A stretch of DNA of 64,000 nt from an uncultured Lachnospiraceae bacterium (GCA_910578335.1 CAJTPU010000001.1:248001-312000), one strand, 5' to 3'; counted from the first letter of the stretch, positions 44,483 to 53,735 are shown. Translations and numbers: made by a program. Notes: generated by a model not told the origin, from the letters alone.

Positions 44483-45061
44483 TTGGAAGTAGGCACCCAA
44501 ATCAAAAAATACCGAATTGGAATGAACCTTTCGCAAGAGGAGCTGGCTGATAAAGTTTATGTGTCGAGACAGACTGTTTCCAATTGGGAGACCGGAAAAA
44601 ATTATCCCGATATTCACAGCTTGCTGCTTCTTGGCGCATTATTCAACGTATCCCTTGACCAGTTAGTGAAAGGAGATGTTATAGCCATGAAAGAAAGAAT
44701 CAAAGAAACAGAAATTAAAAAGTTCAACCGTTACGCCACCGTTTTCGGCATTTTATTAATTGCCACAGCGGCATCGGCAGTACCCCTTGCATTATGGTTA
44801 AAGATTTACGCCATAATTCCATGGGGTATCCTATTTGGAATTACATTGTTTTTTTGTGTAAAGGTAGAAAAAGTAAAAAAGAATAACGATATCCGCACCT
44901 ACAAAGAAATTGTGGCATTTTCAGAAGGCAGACGGTTAGACGAACTTACGCAACAGCAGGAAATCGGAAAGCGTCCCTACCAAAGCTTCCTGCTTGCCGT
45001 TGCAAGCGGACTGATAACCTTTATTATCTGTATGGCGCTTTTCCGGCTGCTGACCGGATGA
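44483..45061 (+). CDS. XRE-family regulator with C-terminal membrane segments
   Basis: A 192-residue protein: HTH_3 domain at 1-65 (IKKYRIGMNLSQEELADKVY, VSRQTVSNWETGKNYPDI), a short linker, then a membrane hairpin at about 85-130 and one more segment near 170-190. Membrane-bound XRE regulators of this layout are common in Clostridia, often unlinked to a clear target. The start is TTG with AAAGGAGG 7 nt upstream. It ends at a bidirectional terminator shared with glpK. Confidence 0.85.
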   Translation: MEVGTQIKKYRIGMNLSQEELADKVYVSRQTVSNWETGKNYPDIHSLLLLGALFNVSLDQLVKGDVIAMKERIKETEIKKFNRYATVFGILLIATAASAVPLALWLKIYAIIPWGILFGITLFFCVKVEKVKKNNDIRTYKEIVAFSEGRRLDELTQQQEIGKRPYQSFLLAVASGLITFIICMALFRLLTG

Positions 45062-45067
45062 TAACAA

Positions 45068-45114
45068 ACAGCCCTTGAAAGGTCAGACCTTCACGATAAC
45101 CTTTCAAGGGCTGT
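45068..45114. terminator. Bidirectional terminator between the XRE gene and glpK
   Basis: Perfect 15-bp arms ACAGCCCTTGAAAGG/CCTTTCAAGGGCTGT (45068-45082, 45100-45114) between convergent genes. Flanks are CAAATTCTTTTC on the plus strand and TTTGTTATC on the minus strand. Confidence 0.85.
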
Positions 45115-45126
45115 CAAATTCTTTTC

Positions 45127-46623
45127 TTACTCCTCCTCTGCCCACAGCAGCGCGCACTTCACCGCCTTTTTCCATCCTCTCAAAAGTGCTTTTCTTTTTT
45201 CATTTACCATATGCGGCGTAAAGCTCTTTCCAAGCTGCCAGTTTTCACGGATTTCTTCCTTATCTTTAAAATATCCCGTGGCGAGCCCCGCCAGATACGC
45301 CGCACCCAGCGCAGTAGTCTCAATGCACTCCGGACGACGTACTTCCGTATTCAGAATATCCGCTTCAAACTGCATCAAAAAATCGTTGGCACTGGCGCCG
45401 CCGTCTACCTTCAGACTCTTTAAATCAATTCCCGAATCCTTTTCCATTGCCTCCAGCACATCCACCGTCTGATAAGCAACGGACTCTAACGTCGCCCTGA
45501 TAAAATGCTCCTTGCTGCAGCCACGCGTCAGCCCCACGATGGTTCCTCTCGCATACGGATTCCAATACGGCGCCCCCAGACCAGCAAAAGCAGGCACCAC
45601 ATAGACGCCTCCCGTTTCCTCCACCGCTGTTGCGTACTCCTCGGACTGGGGCGCGCTTTTTATCATCCGCAGCCCGTCTCTGAGCCACTGGATTGCGGCG
45701 CCCGCCACAAAAACGCTTCCCTCCAGCGCATATTCCACATGTTCTCCCGTGCCGGCAGCAATGGTCGTAAGCAGTCCGCTTTTTGACGTAATTGCCTTTT
45801 CACCCGTATTCATCAGCAAAAAGCAGCCCGTTCCATATGTATTTTTCACCTCGCCGGGCTCAAAGCAGCACTGCCCGAAGAGCGCCGCCTGCTGGTCTCC
45901 TGCGGCACCTGCAATGGGAATTTCCCCGCCCAGCACCGACGTGTCTGTATGCCCATAGATATAACTGGAAGGCTTCACATCCGGAAGCATATTTGCTGGT
46001 ATTTTAAAATATTCCAGTATCTCTTTATCCCAGCACAGATTATGAATGTCAAACAGCATGGTGCGGGAAGCATTGGTGTAATCGGTCACATGCACCGCAC
46101 CTTTTGTCAGATTCCAAATCAGCCACGTATCCACCGTTCCAAAAAGCAGTCTGCCTTCCTCTGCCTTCTCTCTGGCGCCCTCCACATTTTCCAGAATCCA
46201 TGCAATTTTGGAAGCACTGAAGTAAGCGTCCGGCACCAGCCCCGTCTTTGCTTTTACGCTTTCTCCCAGACCTGCCGCCGTCATCTCATCTATCATATCA
46301 GCAGTCCGCCTGCACTGCCAGACAATCGCATTGTATACAGGCGCTCCCGTCTCCTTGTCCCATACAATCGTGGTTTCACGCTGGTTGGTAATGCCAATAC
46401 CGCTGATATCCTCCGGCTTTGCCCCCACCATCGCCATCGCTTCAATGGCAACTGCAAGCTGCGAGGACCATATCTCCATAGGATTATGCTCCACCCACCC
46501 CGGATACGGATAAATCTGCTCAAACTCTTTCTGTGCCATGGAACAGATTTTTCCCTTTTTGTCAAACAAAATGCAGCGGGAGCTTGTCGTTCCCTGGTCC
46601 AATGCCAACACATATTTTTTCAT
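45127..46623 (-). CDS. glpK: Glycerol kinase
   Basis: Phosphorylates glycerol to glycerol-3-phosphate. 498 residues of the FGGY family: the ATP-site start KYVLALDQGTTSSRCILFD, the substrate block QKEFEQIYPYPGWVEHNP, GITNQRETTIVWD, and the C-terminal VDGGASANDFLMQFEADIL. The histidine phosphorylated by HPr in Firmicute GlpK lies in the loop around residue 230 (consensus HFYG); here that loop reads GQCCFEPGEVKNTYGTG and has no histidine in that place, so PTS activation may be absent. AAGGAGG precedes the ATG, which overlaps the upstream stop by one base. No glpF or glpD nearby. Confidence 0.95.
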   Translation of the reverse strand: MKKYVLALDQGTTSSRCILFDKKGKICSMAQKEFEQIYPYPGWVEHNPMEIWSSQLAVAIEAMAMVGAKPEDISGIGITNQRETTIVWDKETGAPVYNAIVWQCRRTADMIDEMTAAGLGESVKAKTGLVPDAYFSASKIAWILENVEGAREKAEEGRLLFGTVDTWLIWNLTKGAVHVTDYTNASRTMLFDIHNLCWDKEILEYFKIPANMLPDVKPSSYIYGHTDTSVLGGEIPIAGAAGDQQAALFGQCCFEPGEVKNTYGTGCFLLMNTGEKAITSKSGLLTTIAAGTGEHVEYALEGSVFVAGAAIQWLRDGLRMIKSAPQSEEYATAVEETGGVYVVPAFAGLGAPYWNPYARGTIVGLTRGCSKEHFIRATLESVAYQTVDVLEAMEKDSGIDLKSLKVDGGASANDFLMQFEADILNTEVRRPECIETTALGAAYLAGLATGYFKDKEEIRENWQLGKSFTPHMVNEKRKALLRGWKKAVKCALLWAEEE

Positions 46624-47453
46624 TATAATCCTCCTTGCCGAAGCGTTTCTTCTTCTGTAAGCCTTACAAGCGAACCGCCGCCGATTCGCACTACTTTTTC
46701 ATCCACACTTATCCATGCATCCGCTGCGGAAGGATTATATACAAAATTCCCCGCCGCACCAAACTGCAATTCTCTGCATACCTTCATATAATCAATAATT
46801 TCAATATTAGAGGCATACCAGATATCTTCCCTGCCACCCATAAAGGAACAAAATTCCTCTATCAGCTCCCAGTTATTATCATTGTCAAATTCATAGCTGT
46901 GCCCCCATACATACATGCACTTTAAGTATTGTGACTTTTTAAAATCCGCAAACTCCCGCGCATACTCCATCAAATGATATTTATGATGGCAGGTTCCTTT
47001 CCATTCCATTGCATCAGCAGGCAGTTCAAAATCCCCGTTTTCAAAGCAGGCTGTTCTCGCATATGCAATTCCAAGACTTTTAAAAAGCTGCTTGATTTCC
47101 GCATTGTAAGAACCGTTCGGATATGCGTGTCCGCGCACAGGATAGCCGGTAATGCGTTCCAACCCCTCCCTGTCCGCCAGAATCTCTTTTGCAGTCTCCG
47201 TCATGGGACAGCGGGAAATCGTAGGATGCGTCATGGTATGCGTGGCAATTTCATGTCCTGCATACAACGCCTTGATTTTGTCCCTGTCTATCCTCTCGGG
47301 TCTTTCCATCTGTCCGTAATTTAGATTAAACGTACCCTTGATGCCATATTTGTTAAAAATAGCCACAAGCCTTTCGTCCGCCAGTTTCCCGTCGTCATAA
47401 CTCATGGTAAGCACCTTTGTTTTACCATTTGGAAAACAACTGTAGATTTTCAA
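46623..47453 (-). CDS. Polysaccharide deacetylase family protein (CE4/NodB fold)
   Basis: A 276-residue cytoplasmic-looking CE4 protein: TMSYDDGKLADERLV holds the catalytic/metal Asp-Asp, HEIATHTMTHPT the HxxxH metal ligands, and RGHAYPNGSYN the arginine/tyrosine block; CMYVWGHSYEFD carries the late histidine motif. No signal peptide, so a sugar or small amide substrate inside the cell is more likely than wall chitin or peptidoglycan. The start is TTG with GGGGAGG 6 nt upstream. It overlaps glpK by one base (TAATG), so the two are translationally coupled, an unusual pairing. Confidence 0.85.
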   Translation of the reverse strand: MKIYSCFPNGKTKVLTMSYDDGKLADERLVAIFNKYGIKGTFNLNYGQMERPERIDRDKIKALYAGHEIATHTMTHPTISRCPMTETAKEILADREGLERITGYPVRGHAYPNGSYNAEIKQLFKSLGIAYARTACFENGDFELPADAMEWKGTCHHKYHLMEYAREFADFKKSQYLKCMYVWGHSYEFDNDNNWELIEEFCSFMGGREDIWYASNIEIIDYMKVCRELQFGAAGNFVYNPSAADAWISVDEKVVRIGGGSLVRLTEEETLRQGGL

Positions 47454-47604
47454 TTTGAACCTCCCCGTTTTTCTCTTTTAAAGATAATTGTACTACAAAA
47501 TTCCTCAAATGTCATTTGATTTTTCCCCGCACGATACCATCCTGCAACGTGCAGGCAGCCTCAAAAGTTTAGAAAACTTTTAGGGAATCCTTATGCTTCT
47601 GATA

Positions 47605-47633
47605 TTGTAGAACGCTTTGATTGCGTGTATGAT
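47605..47633 (+). promoter_or_regulatory. Candidate hflKC promoter
   Basis: TTGTAG (47605-47610), 17-nt spacer, TATGAT (47628-47633), some 90 nt before hflK. The 270-bp gap between the divergent deacetylase and hflK genes shows nothing else but small hairpins (AAAAGTTT/AACTTTT near 47565). Confidence 0.45.
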
Positions 47634-47725
47634 AAAATCATAAACAACAAAGCTTCATCACGTATAAACCTGACGGGGAAGCTGCAACTTTGCGCAGAAT
47701 GCGCAGATAGGAGACTTAATTTCAT

Positions 47726-48739
47726 ATGATGAAAGATTCTTTTCGCAACAGACGTAACGGCTTTGAGACGGTTGGCGCCGACGGCAGACGCAGCACAGAG
47801 CCTCCATGGGGCAAGATTGCCGGCATTGCGGCGGTGGTTATTCTTCTGCTGATACTTGCTTTTAATTCCACCTATCAGATTGGGGAGCAGGAGCAGGCGG
47901 TGCTGATTACTTTCGGGCAGGCTTCTCCCGTGACCGAGCCGGGACTGCATTTTAAAATACCTTTTATTCAGGAGGTCAGAAAGGTCAACACCACCATTCA
48001 GGGCTTTTCCATCGGCTATGACCCTTCCACCAATATCTCTAATGAAGATGAGTCGCTGATGATTACCTCCGATTACAATTTTGTCAATGTGGATTTCTTC
48101 GTGGAATACCGCTTTTCCGACCCTGTCAAGGCTGTTTTCGCTTCCAGCGAGCCTGTCAACATCTTGAAGAACATTAGTATGAGCTGTATTCGTACCGTTA
48201 TTGGCAGCTATCCCGTTGATGACGTGTTGACAACCGGTAAGAATGAAATACAGGCTGCCATCAAGGAAATGATTCTACTGCGGTTAGAAGAACAGGACTT
48301 GGGAATCCAGCTTGTCAATATCACCATTCAGGATTCAGAGCCGCCCACCACAGAGGTAATGGAAGCGTTCAAGGCAGTTGAAACGGCAAAGCAGGGCAAA
48401 GAAACTGCACTGAACAATGCCAACAAATACCGCAATGAACAGATTCCTTCCGCAGAGGCAAGAGCTGACGCCATTATACAGAGCGCTGAAGCGGAAAAAA
48501 CTGCCCGTATCAATGAAGCAGCCGCACAGGTGGCACGTTTTAACGCCATGTATGAGGAATATATTAAAAATCCCGAAGTTACAAGACAGCGTATGTTCTT
48601 TGAGGCAATGGAAGAAATTCTGCCTGACTTAAAGGTCATTATTGAAAGCCCGAACGGCAGCACGCAGACCTTTTACCCGCTGGAATCCTTTGTAGATTTT
48701 AACGGACAAAGCAATACGCCTGCGGCAGGCGAAAATTAA
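47726..48739 (+). CDS. hflK: Band 7 protein HflK
   Basis: SPFH/prohibitin protein forming, with HflC, a membrane assembly that surrounds and modulates the FtsH protease. N-terminal cytoplasmic part (1-33), one membrane segment (about 34-52), then the SPFH domain (about 55-245; QIGEQEQAVLITFGQASPVTE, PGLHFKIPFIQEV) and a helical coil rich in A/E/R (about 225-285). 337 residues. The C-terminal tail is less glycine-rich than in Proteobacteria. AGGAGA lies about 10 nt before the ATG. Confidence 0.92.
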   Translation: MMKDSFRNRRNGFETVGADGRRSTEPPWGKIAGIAAVVILLLILAFNSTYQIGEQEQAVLITFGQASPVTEPGLHFKIPFIQEVRKVNTTIQGFSIGYDPSTNISNEDESLMITSDYNFVNVDFFVEYRFSDPVKAVFASSEPVNILKNISMSCIRTVIGSYPVDDVLTTGKNEIQAAIKEMILLRLEEQDLGIQLVNITIQDSEPPTTEVMEAFKAVETAKQGKETALNNANKYRNEQIPSAEARADAIIQSAEAEKTARINEAAAQVARFNAMYEEYIKNPEVTRQRMFFEAMEEILPDLKVIIESPNGSTQTFYPLESFVDFNGQSNTPAAGEN

Positions 48740-48823
48740 AACCCCTGTATGGCATGCATATTCCGCCATCATATACGTTTCACCCTGAGACATAATCGTT
48801 TTACTTTTACAGAAAGGAATTAT

Positions 48824-49687
48824 ATGAAAACATTTAAAAAAGTAGCATTAATTGCCGTTATCTTCCTTTTACTCATTATCGGTTCTTCCTGCCTGGTTAT
48901 CACGCAGGAAGATGAATACAGCCTGATTCGCCAGTTTGGCAAGGTTGACCATGTTGTGACAGAGGCAGGCGTAAGCTTTAAGCTTCCTTTCGTGCAGACA
49001 GTGGATAAGCTGCCCAAACAGACGCTTTTGTACGACCTTGCTTCCTCTGACGTTATCACCAGTGACAAAAAGACCATGATAACCGACAGCTATATCCTGT
49101 GGCACATTACCGACCCCTTAAAGTTTGCACAGACGCTGAATTCTTCCATATCCAACGCCGAAAGCCGGCTGGATACCATCGTATACAACTCTACCAAAAA
49201 TATCATCGGCAGTATGACGCAGGAAGACGTTATCAGCGGCAGGGACGGGGAATTGTCCGCCGCGGTTCTGGCAAACATCGGCAACGCCCTCGACCAATAC
49301 GGCATAGAGCTTTTATCATTTGAAACCAAGCATTTGGACCTGCCCGGCGACAACAAGGCTGCCGTCTATGAGCGTATGATTTCCGAGCGCGATAATATCG
49401 CCGCCACCTACACGGCGGAAGGCAATTCGGAGGCGCAGATAATACGCAATAATACGGACAGGGAAGTTACCATTATGATTTCCGAGGCAGAAAAACAGGC
49501 GGAAATTCTGATTGCAGAAGGCGAGGCAGAATACATGCGGATTCTCTCCGAGGCATACGCAGACCCTTCCCGCACGGAGTTTTACTCCTTCGTGCGCAGC
49601 CTAGACGCCATCAAGGTTTCCATGACGGGAGATAACAAGACTTTGATTTTGTCCTCTGATTCTCCGATTGCACGGATTTTCTACTAA
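48824..49687 (+). CDS. hflC: Band 7 protein HflC
   Basis: Partner of HflK, 287 residues: a membrane anchor at about 6-24 followed at once by the SPFH domain (ITQEDEYSLIRQFGKVDHVV, AGVSFKLPFVQTVDKLP) and the helical stretch around RNNTDREVTIMISEAEKQAE, ending with ADPSRTEFYSFVRSLDAI, a strong HflC signature. The true start is ATG 48824 (AGAAAGGAATTAT before it), which gives the usual MKTFKK start; the frame is open upstream. It follows hflK by 84 nt. Confidence 0.93.
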   Translation: MKTFKKVALIAVIFLLLIIGSSCLVITQEDEYSLIRQFGKVDHVVTEAGVSFKLPFVQTVDKLPKQTLLYDLASSDVITSDKKTMITDSYILWHITDPLKFAQTLNSSISNAESRLDTIVYNSTKNIIGSMTQEDVISGRDGELSAAVLANIGNALDQYGIELLSFETKHLDLPGDNKAAVYERMISERDNIAATYTAEGNSEAQIIRNNTDREVTIMISEAEKQAEILIAEGEAEYMRILSEAYADPSRTEFYSFVRSLDAIKVSMTGDNKTLILSSDSPIARIFY

Positions 49688-49709
49688 ATTTAAATAAAGG
49701 GACAATATT

Positions 49710-49764
49710 AAGCCCCGCCGGCAGGTCTGCAATACAGATGCAGGACTGCGGCGGGGCTTTTATT
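49710..49764 (+). terminator. Terminator of hflKC
   Basis: AAGCCCCGCCG/CGGCGGGGCTT arms with an internally paired CAGGTCTGCA/TGCAGGACTG extension, then TTTTATTG. It closes hflKC and also separates it from the convergent restriction gene. Confidence 0.88.
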
Positions 49765-49774
49765 GTACTCATCC

Positions 49775-51556
49775 TTACAGAATACAGCGTTTTTTCCACA
49801 CCTCTATCTGCCGTGTGATATAGGCATTCCACTTCGTAGAATCAGGAACATCCTCGAGAGAAACGCACGCTTCATACAGCGCCATCATATCATCCTTGGT
49901 CACTTTCTTACCGTGCTCCCTGCCCTCCCGAATGCCTTTTAAAAGACTGACAAGCTGGGAAATGGTGAACGGAACGATTTTCTGCTTTTTTCCCTGATAC
50001 TCATATTTCACAGCCATCCAAAAAGTATTTAATGTATCCGCATGAAGAGAAGGCGCCACAAAAATACAGTAATCCGGCGTCTCCGGATGTGCATCTTCAA
50101 AATCCCGCAGATGCCGCATCACCGGCTGTCCCTCATTGAACCACTGGTCGCGTCCCGTCAGCATAGTTACTTCACATACAAGCCCAAAGCCTTCATAAAA
50201 GCACTCAATATCAGGAACACCCGCCGGCGCGGTAAAAACAGGCTCGTTGTCGTCGCCCATCGGCGCATTTGGCTTTATCAGCAGGGCATCATCCATAATA
50301 TGCAGCGCAATGCCCACCCACTTTTCCAACGCTATGGAGGGTTTCATATGCAGGCTTCGAATATTGGTAAGGGCATGTACCGCTTCGTCTATCCGTGCCG
50401 CCTGTCGGTAATCCTCCTTCAGCTTCAGTCCTTGCAGTTTTGTGCGCTCCGTCCTTAAATATGCAATCTGCGTTTTCAGCTTTTCCGCGCTCTCTTCCAA
50501 CTGATAAACAGATGCGGCTTTCCCGAGCATATTTTCCAGCAGATGAATTTCACCAATAATATCCCCCGCGATTTCCGACAGCTTTTCCAATGTCTCAAAA
50601 GGCAGCGTATACGCCTTATAGTCAGATATGTACTGCTTATACGCCTCTGCGGAAAACGCTTTCGCCGAGCCGTCATCGCTCTCTAAGAGCGCATCGATTT
50701 CCACCCTCCTGCGGGGCTCCAAATCCACATAATAGCCGCCGCCCCTGATATAAATATATTTCGTCAGGCGCAGGTAGCGGATAATATTGTCCGCATATTC
50801 CCTCGTATTTTTTGCAGGCTCCGCAAAACCGGAAAGATAATCTTCCACAAAATCCGTCCGGAATGCCTCCCGCTCCTCTTCCGTCGTAAGCTTACGCATG
50901 GCGTCCCTGTACCACAAAAGCTTTTGTGCCTTTGCATCCACTTCTCTGTAATCTTTTATGGACAATACAAAAATACCGAATTCATCCTTAGAGACGCCTT
51001 TTGCCTTTTCCCCCCGCGCGGTGCATAATGTATTTACCGCTTGAATCAGGCGCAGGGTGTTGATAAAAGGCTTGGTATTATAGTCCTTGCAGTCGCGGCT
51101 TAGCGGATTGGGATACTGGAACTTGAGCAGATTGGAAAACACTACCTCCTCCAGCGCCACCTCACCCACCAGAAACTGCCTGCCAAGCTCCGTCATTCTG
51201 ACGCGGTTCTCATGTACCCCTCTGTCATACTCCAACGAAACCAGACCCAGCTTTTCAAGCGGGTCAAGGGAAGTCCTCCCCCGCATAGGCGCATCCACAT
51301 ACGCCTTGCTGTCAAAAATGTCCCGCGCCTCCTCATAGGACATTTCATAGTGCAAATCCTCCAAAATTTCTATCTGCCTCTGGCTCAGCTTCTGTTTGGT
51401 CGGCTTATAATAGCGGTTCTTGATTAACAGGCTCTGGTATATCATCTGTGTCTCATTGTCCCAGATACGGTTTTCAATTTCTCTTGCCGTTTTTAAAAAT
51501 GAATACGCCCGCTCCGGATTCCGCATCGTGGTCGATGCGCTCCAAAGTAAATCCAT
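49775..51556 (-). CDS. AlwI family type II restriction endonuclease
   Basis: A 593-residue enzyme of the AlwI family (PF09491). AlwI recognises GGATC and cuts outside it. Family traits: N-terminal WSASTTMRNPERAYSFLKT near residue 6, the middle NPLSRDCKDYNTKPFINTLRL near 160, and a C-terminal PD-(D/E)xK-type core with GVPDIECFYEGFGLVCEVTML near 435 (ECFY...EVT). GGAGG precedes the ATG. It lies 11 nt after two adenine methyltransferase genes, as expected for an asymmetric site needing a methylase for each strand. Recognition of GGATC is inferred from the family. Confidence 0.9.
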   Translation of the reverse strand: MDLLWSASTTMRNPERAYSFLKTAREIENRIWDNETQMIYQSLLIKNRYYKPTKQKLSQRQIEILEDLHYEMSYEEARDIFDSKAYVDAPMRGRTSLDPLEKLGLVSLEYDRGVHENRVRMTELGRQFLVGEVALEEVVFSNLLKFQYPNPLSRDCKDYNTKPFINTLRLIQAVNTLCTARGEKAKGVSKDEFGIFVLSIKDYREVDAKAQKLLWYRDAMRKLTTEEEREAFRTDFVEDYLSGFAEPAKNTREYADNIIRYLRLTKYIYIRGGGYYVDLEPRRRVEIDALLESDDGSAKAFSAEAYKQYISDYKAYTLPFETLEKLSEIAGDIIGEIHLLENMLGKAASVYQLEESAEKLKTQIAYLRTERTKLQGLKLKEDYRQAARIDEAVHALTNIRSLHMKPSIALEKWVGIALHIMDDALLIKPNAPMGDDNEPVFTAPAGVPDIECFYEGFGLVCEVTMLTGRDQWFNEGQPVMRHLRDFEDAHPETPDYCIFVAPSLHADTLNTFWMAVKYEYQGKKQKIVPFTISQLVSLLKGIREGREHGKKVTKDDMMALYEACVSLEDVPDSTKWNAYITRQIEVWKKRCIL

Positions 51557-51567
51557 GTGCTTTCCTC

Positions 51568-52497
51568 CTAATAGTTTACAATCAATACCTCTTCACTGTT
51601 TTTATTGCGGTCCTTCGTGTGGTAATTGGAATTTGCATAATCATAATGAAGCCTCTTCACTTCATATCTGCCTGCGTTGGCAGACGCCCAGTCTGTCAGA
51701 ATCCGGTTCTCCTTCCCCTTGCTACGCAGAACATTAGACAGGGCAAAACGAATCCCCCGCTCGTGCAGCCCGTCGATAAAGCGCAGCAAATCCCGCTCCG
51801 CATCCTCATTCCAGCCATTTTTTTCATTGTAGGTTGCACAGGTTATCAAATACGGAGGGTCCATATATACAAAGTCATCGCCCGTCAGCAAAGAAATGTC
51901 AAAATTACGGAAGTCTTCACAGGTAAAGGAACAGCGGACAGATTTCAGCCTGTCTACAAAATCCGACAGTTTCTCCTGCATTTTTGCATTAAAATCCCTT
52001 TTTCCCACGGGCAGGTTGAATTTACCGCTGCTGTTAAACCGAATTTGATTATTAAAAGAATAAATAATAAGTGTGTAGAGACGCAGGTAATGAAAAACAT
52101 CCCTGCCCTGTTCTGCATTAAAATCATCCCGCAGCCTTAAAAAAGGCTCCTTGTTGTATCTGCTCAGACCGTCCGAACCATTGCAGCCGTAGAACTCATA
52201 TCCGTTGACAGTACTGTCAGAAAGCCCGTACTCCGTAATAGTACGATGAATGGTCTCAAAAATAGTTTCTTTATCCAGCTCCCCAAAAGCATGAAACAGG
52301 CAAAAAAGATGCTCGTCCAAATCGTTTAATACAAGCTTCCTGCAATCTACATTCACTCCCACATTTCCCCCGCCGCAGAATAAATCGACAAAGGTATGTA
52401 TCCCTTTCGGGAAATAGGGCATAATCTGCGGAAGCAGCCTGTATTTTCCGCCTGTGTAGTTTAAGGGCGACTGTATCCACTTTCCGTCATTTACCAT
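51568..52497 (-). CDS. D12-class N6-adenine DNA methyltransferase (second of two)
   Basis: A 309-residue Dam-type (D12) methyltransferase: SPLNYTGGKYRLLPQIMPYF is the SAM/X motif, FVDLFCGGGNVGVNV motif I and DFVYMDPPYLITCATYNE motif IV (DPPY). It should methylate one strand of the restriction site. Start at ATG 52497, eleven bases inside the previous gene's end, without a clear ribosome site, so translation is probably coupled. Directly upstream of the AlwI-type nuclease. Confidence 0.9.
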   Translation of the reverse strand: MVNDGKWIQSPLNYTGGKYRLLPQIMPYFPKGIHTFVDLFCGGGNVGVNVDCRKLVLNDLDEHLFCLFHAFGELDKETIFETIHRTITEYGLSDSTVNGYEFYGCNGSDGLSRYNKEPFLRLRDDFNAEQGRDVFHYLRLYTLIIYSFNNQIRFNSSGKFNLPVGKRDFNAKMQEKLSDFVDRLKSVRCSFTCEDFRNFDISLLTGDDFVYMDPPYLITCATYNEKNGWNEDAERDLLRFIDGLHERGIRFALSNVLRSKGKENRILTDWASANAGRYEVKRLHYDYANSNYHTKDRNKNSEEVLIVNY

Positions 52498-53527
52498 GGC
52501 AAATACACAAAAATAACCTTTCTTCATTTTCGGGCAGATTGGTTTTTCCCGTAGAGAACGCTTTGTAGCTCTCAGAAAAGACCTTAACCTCACCCTTATT
52601 TCCCAAAATTTTCATAATATCTTCATCGGATATTTTTGCATTGGAGCGGTCGTTGCCCTTGTCTGCCATATTGTTGTAGGACAACAGGATATAGCGGCTG
52701 TTGATACCGCCAATCAAATCGGCAAACGCCTCCGCCGCCTTTATTGTACAATAATCGCTCTTCAGCTTCGTGCGGTCCATTTTTCTTGCCACCCCGTATA
52801 CCTTGGGCTTGCTCCACCTTGCCACATTTTCCAGCACATGATACGCGTCGCAGTACTGGCGGGAATTGTAGGGCGGGTCAATATAGACCAAATCTGCCGT
52901 TATTTTTCGCACCAGCCCGTTGGCGTCGGTATTGTAGCACATATTGCCGGGATTGTTGTCGTTGGACGCCTGCGGCACATACAGCTCCAGCGGTTTGTCA
53001 AAGGAAGCGCCCTGAATATAGGCGTCGTAGTGCCCGCAGGTATTGGCAATCTTGTCCATGGCATAGAGAAGAGACGTAATCAAAATCGCTCTCTCCCTCT
53101 CGTTGATGGCTCCGGCTTTAAAGCTGCTCTCGATGTCGCCCCGTATGTATCCGATTTTGATGCAGTCAGCCCTGCCAAAAAAAGTGTCCGCAAAGTTTTT
53201 GGACATGTAATTTTCTCTTTTAGGCGCTGCTGCATTGTATTTTACCACATAGTCTATAATGGTCTGCGGGTTATATTTCTGCGCCCCAAACCACGCAAAA
53301 TTGCAGATATAATTGCTGTACATAATGTCGTTGGTAATCAGCCGCCTGTCGGCAAACGCCGATGACACGGCGCCCGTCCCTGCAAAAATATCCGCTATCG
53401 TCTCTACCCCTTCACATTCGCCGGCAACAACGCCTCTGATAAAATCAAGCAGCTTGTACTTATTGCCCAGATATCTTCTGTTATTGATGGAGGAGCTTTT
53501 GTAATGAAGCTCTTTCTTGTCAGCCAT
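52487..53527 (-). CDS. D12-like N6-adenine DNA methyltransferase (first of two)
   Basis: A 346-residue methyltransferase: RYLGNKYKLLDFIRGVV is the X motif, TIADIFAGTGAVSSAF motif I and LVYIDPPYNSRQYCDAY motif IV. It differs strongly from the second methyltransferase outside these motifs, so the two probably modify opposite strands of an asymmetric site rather than being recent duplicates. It heads the operon M-M-R, with the nuclease last, so protection is made first. Confidence 0.9.
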   Translation of the reverse strand: MADKKELHYKSSSINNRRYLGNKYKLLDFIRGVVAGECEGVETIADIFAGTGAVSSAFADRRLITNDIMYSNYICNFAWFGAQKYNPQTIIDYVVKYNAAAPKRENYMSKNFADTFFGRADCIKIGYIRGDIESSFKAGAINERERAILITSLLYAMDKIANTCGHYDAYIQGASFDKPLELYVPQASNDNNPGNMCYNTDANGLVRKITADLVYIDPPYNSRQYCDAYHVLENVARWSKPKVYGVARKMDRTKLKSDYCTIKAAEAFADLIGGINSRYILLSYNNMADKGNDRSNAKISDEDIMKILGNKGEVKVFSESYKAFSTGKTNLPENEERLFLCICHGK

Positions 53528-53560
53528 AACCTATCATCCTTCGCCCGTTGCTGATTCGAG

Positions 53561-53580
53561 TGTACAGGTTTTTATGTACT
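53561..53580 (-). promoter_or_regulatory. Dyad upstream of the restriction-modification operon
   Basis: GTACA (53562-53566), eight bases, TGTAC (53575-53579), about 35 nt before the first methyltransferase ATG. Position suits an operator. A second hairpin, CGCCCCTTC/GAAGGGGCG (53606-53638), lies further upstream without a T-run. The 208-bp gap 53528-53735 has nothing else visible. Confidence 0.35.
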
Positions 53581-53735
53581 TTAAAACGGACTTTAAGCTT
53601 TCCTGCGCCCCTTCCCCGCCACTCAACTCGAAGGGGCGTTATCCGCCAATTTCTATCATACCAAATTATCCGTGTAAATTCCATTAAATTGCCAAATTTG
53701 CCCGTGCAAAATTAATAAAATCCGCTTTCGTCCGA

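Noticed and set aside
49775..53527. Prophage or integrative element around the restriction genes
   Set aside because: No integrase, transposase, tRNA attachment duplication or phage structural gene was seen in the flanking 10 kb.
53606..53638. CGCCCCTTC/GAAGGGGCG hairpin called as a terminator
   Set aside because: No T-run on either strand, and it lies 97 bp past the DUF3781 stop; kept only as a possible leader structure.
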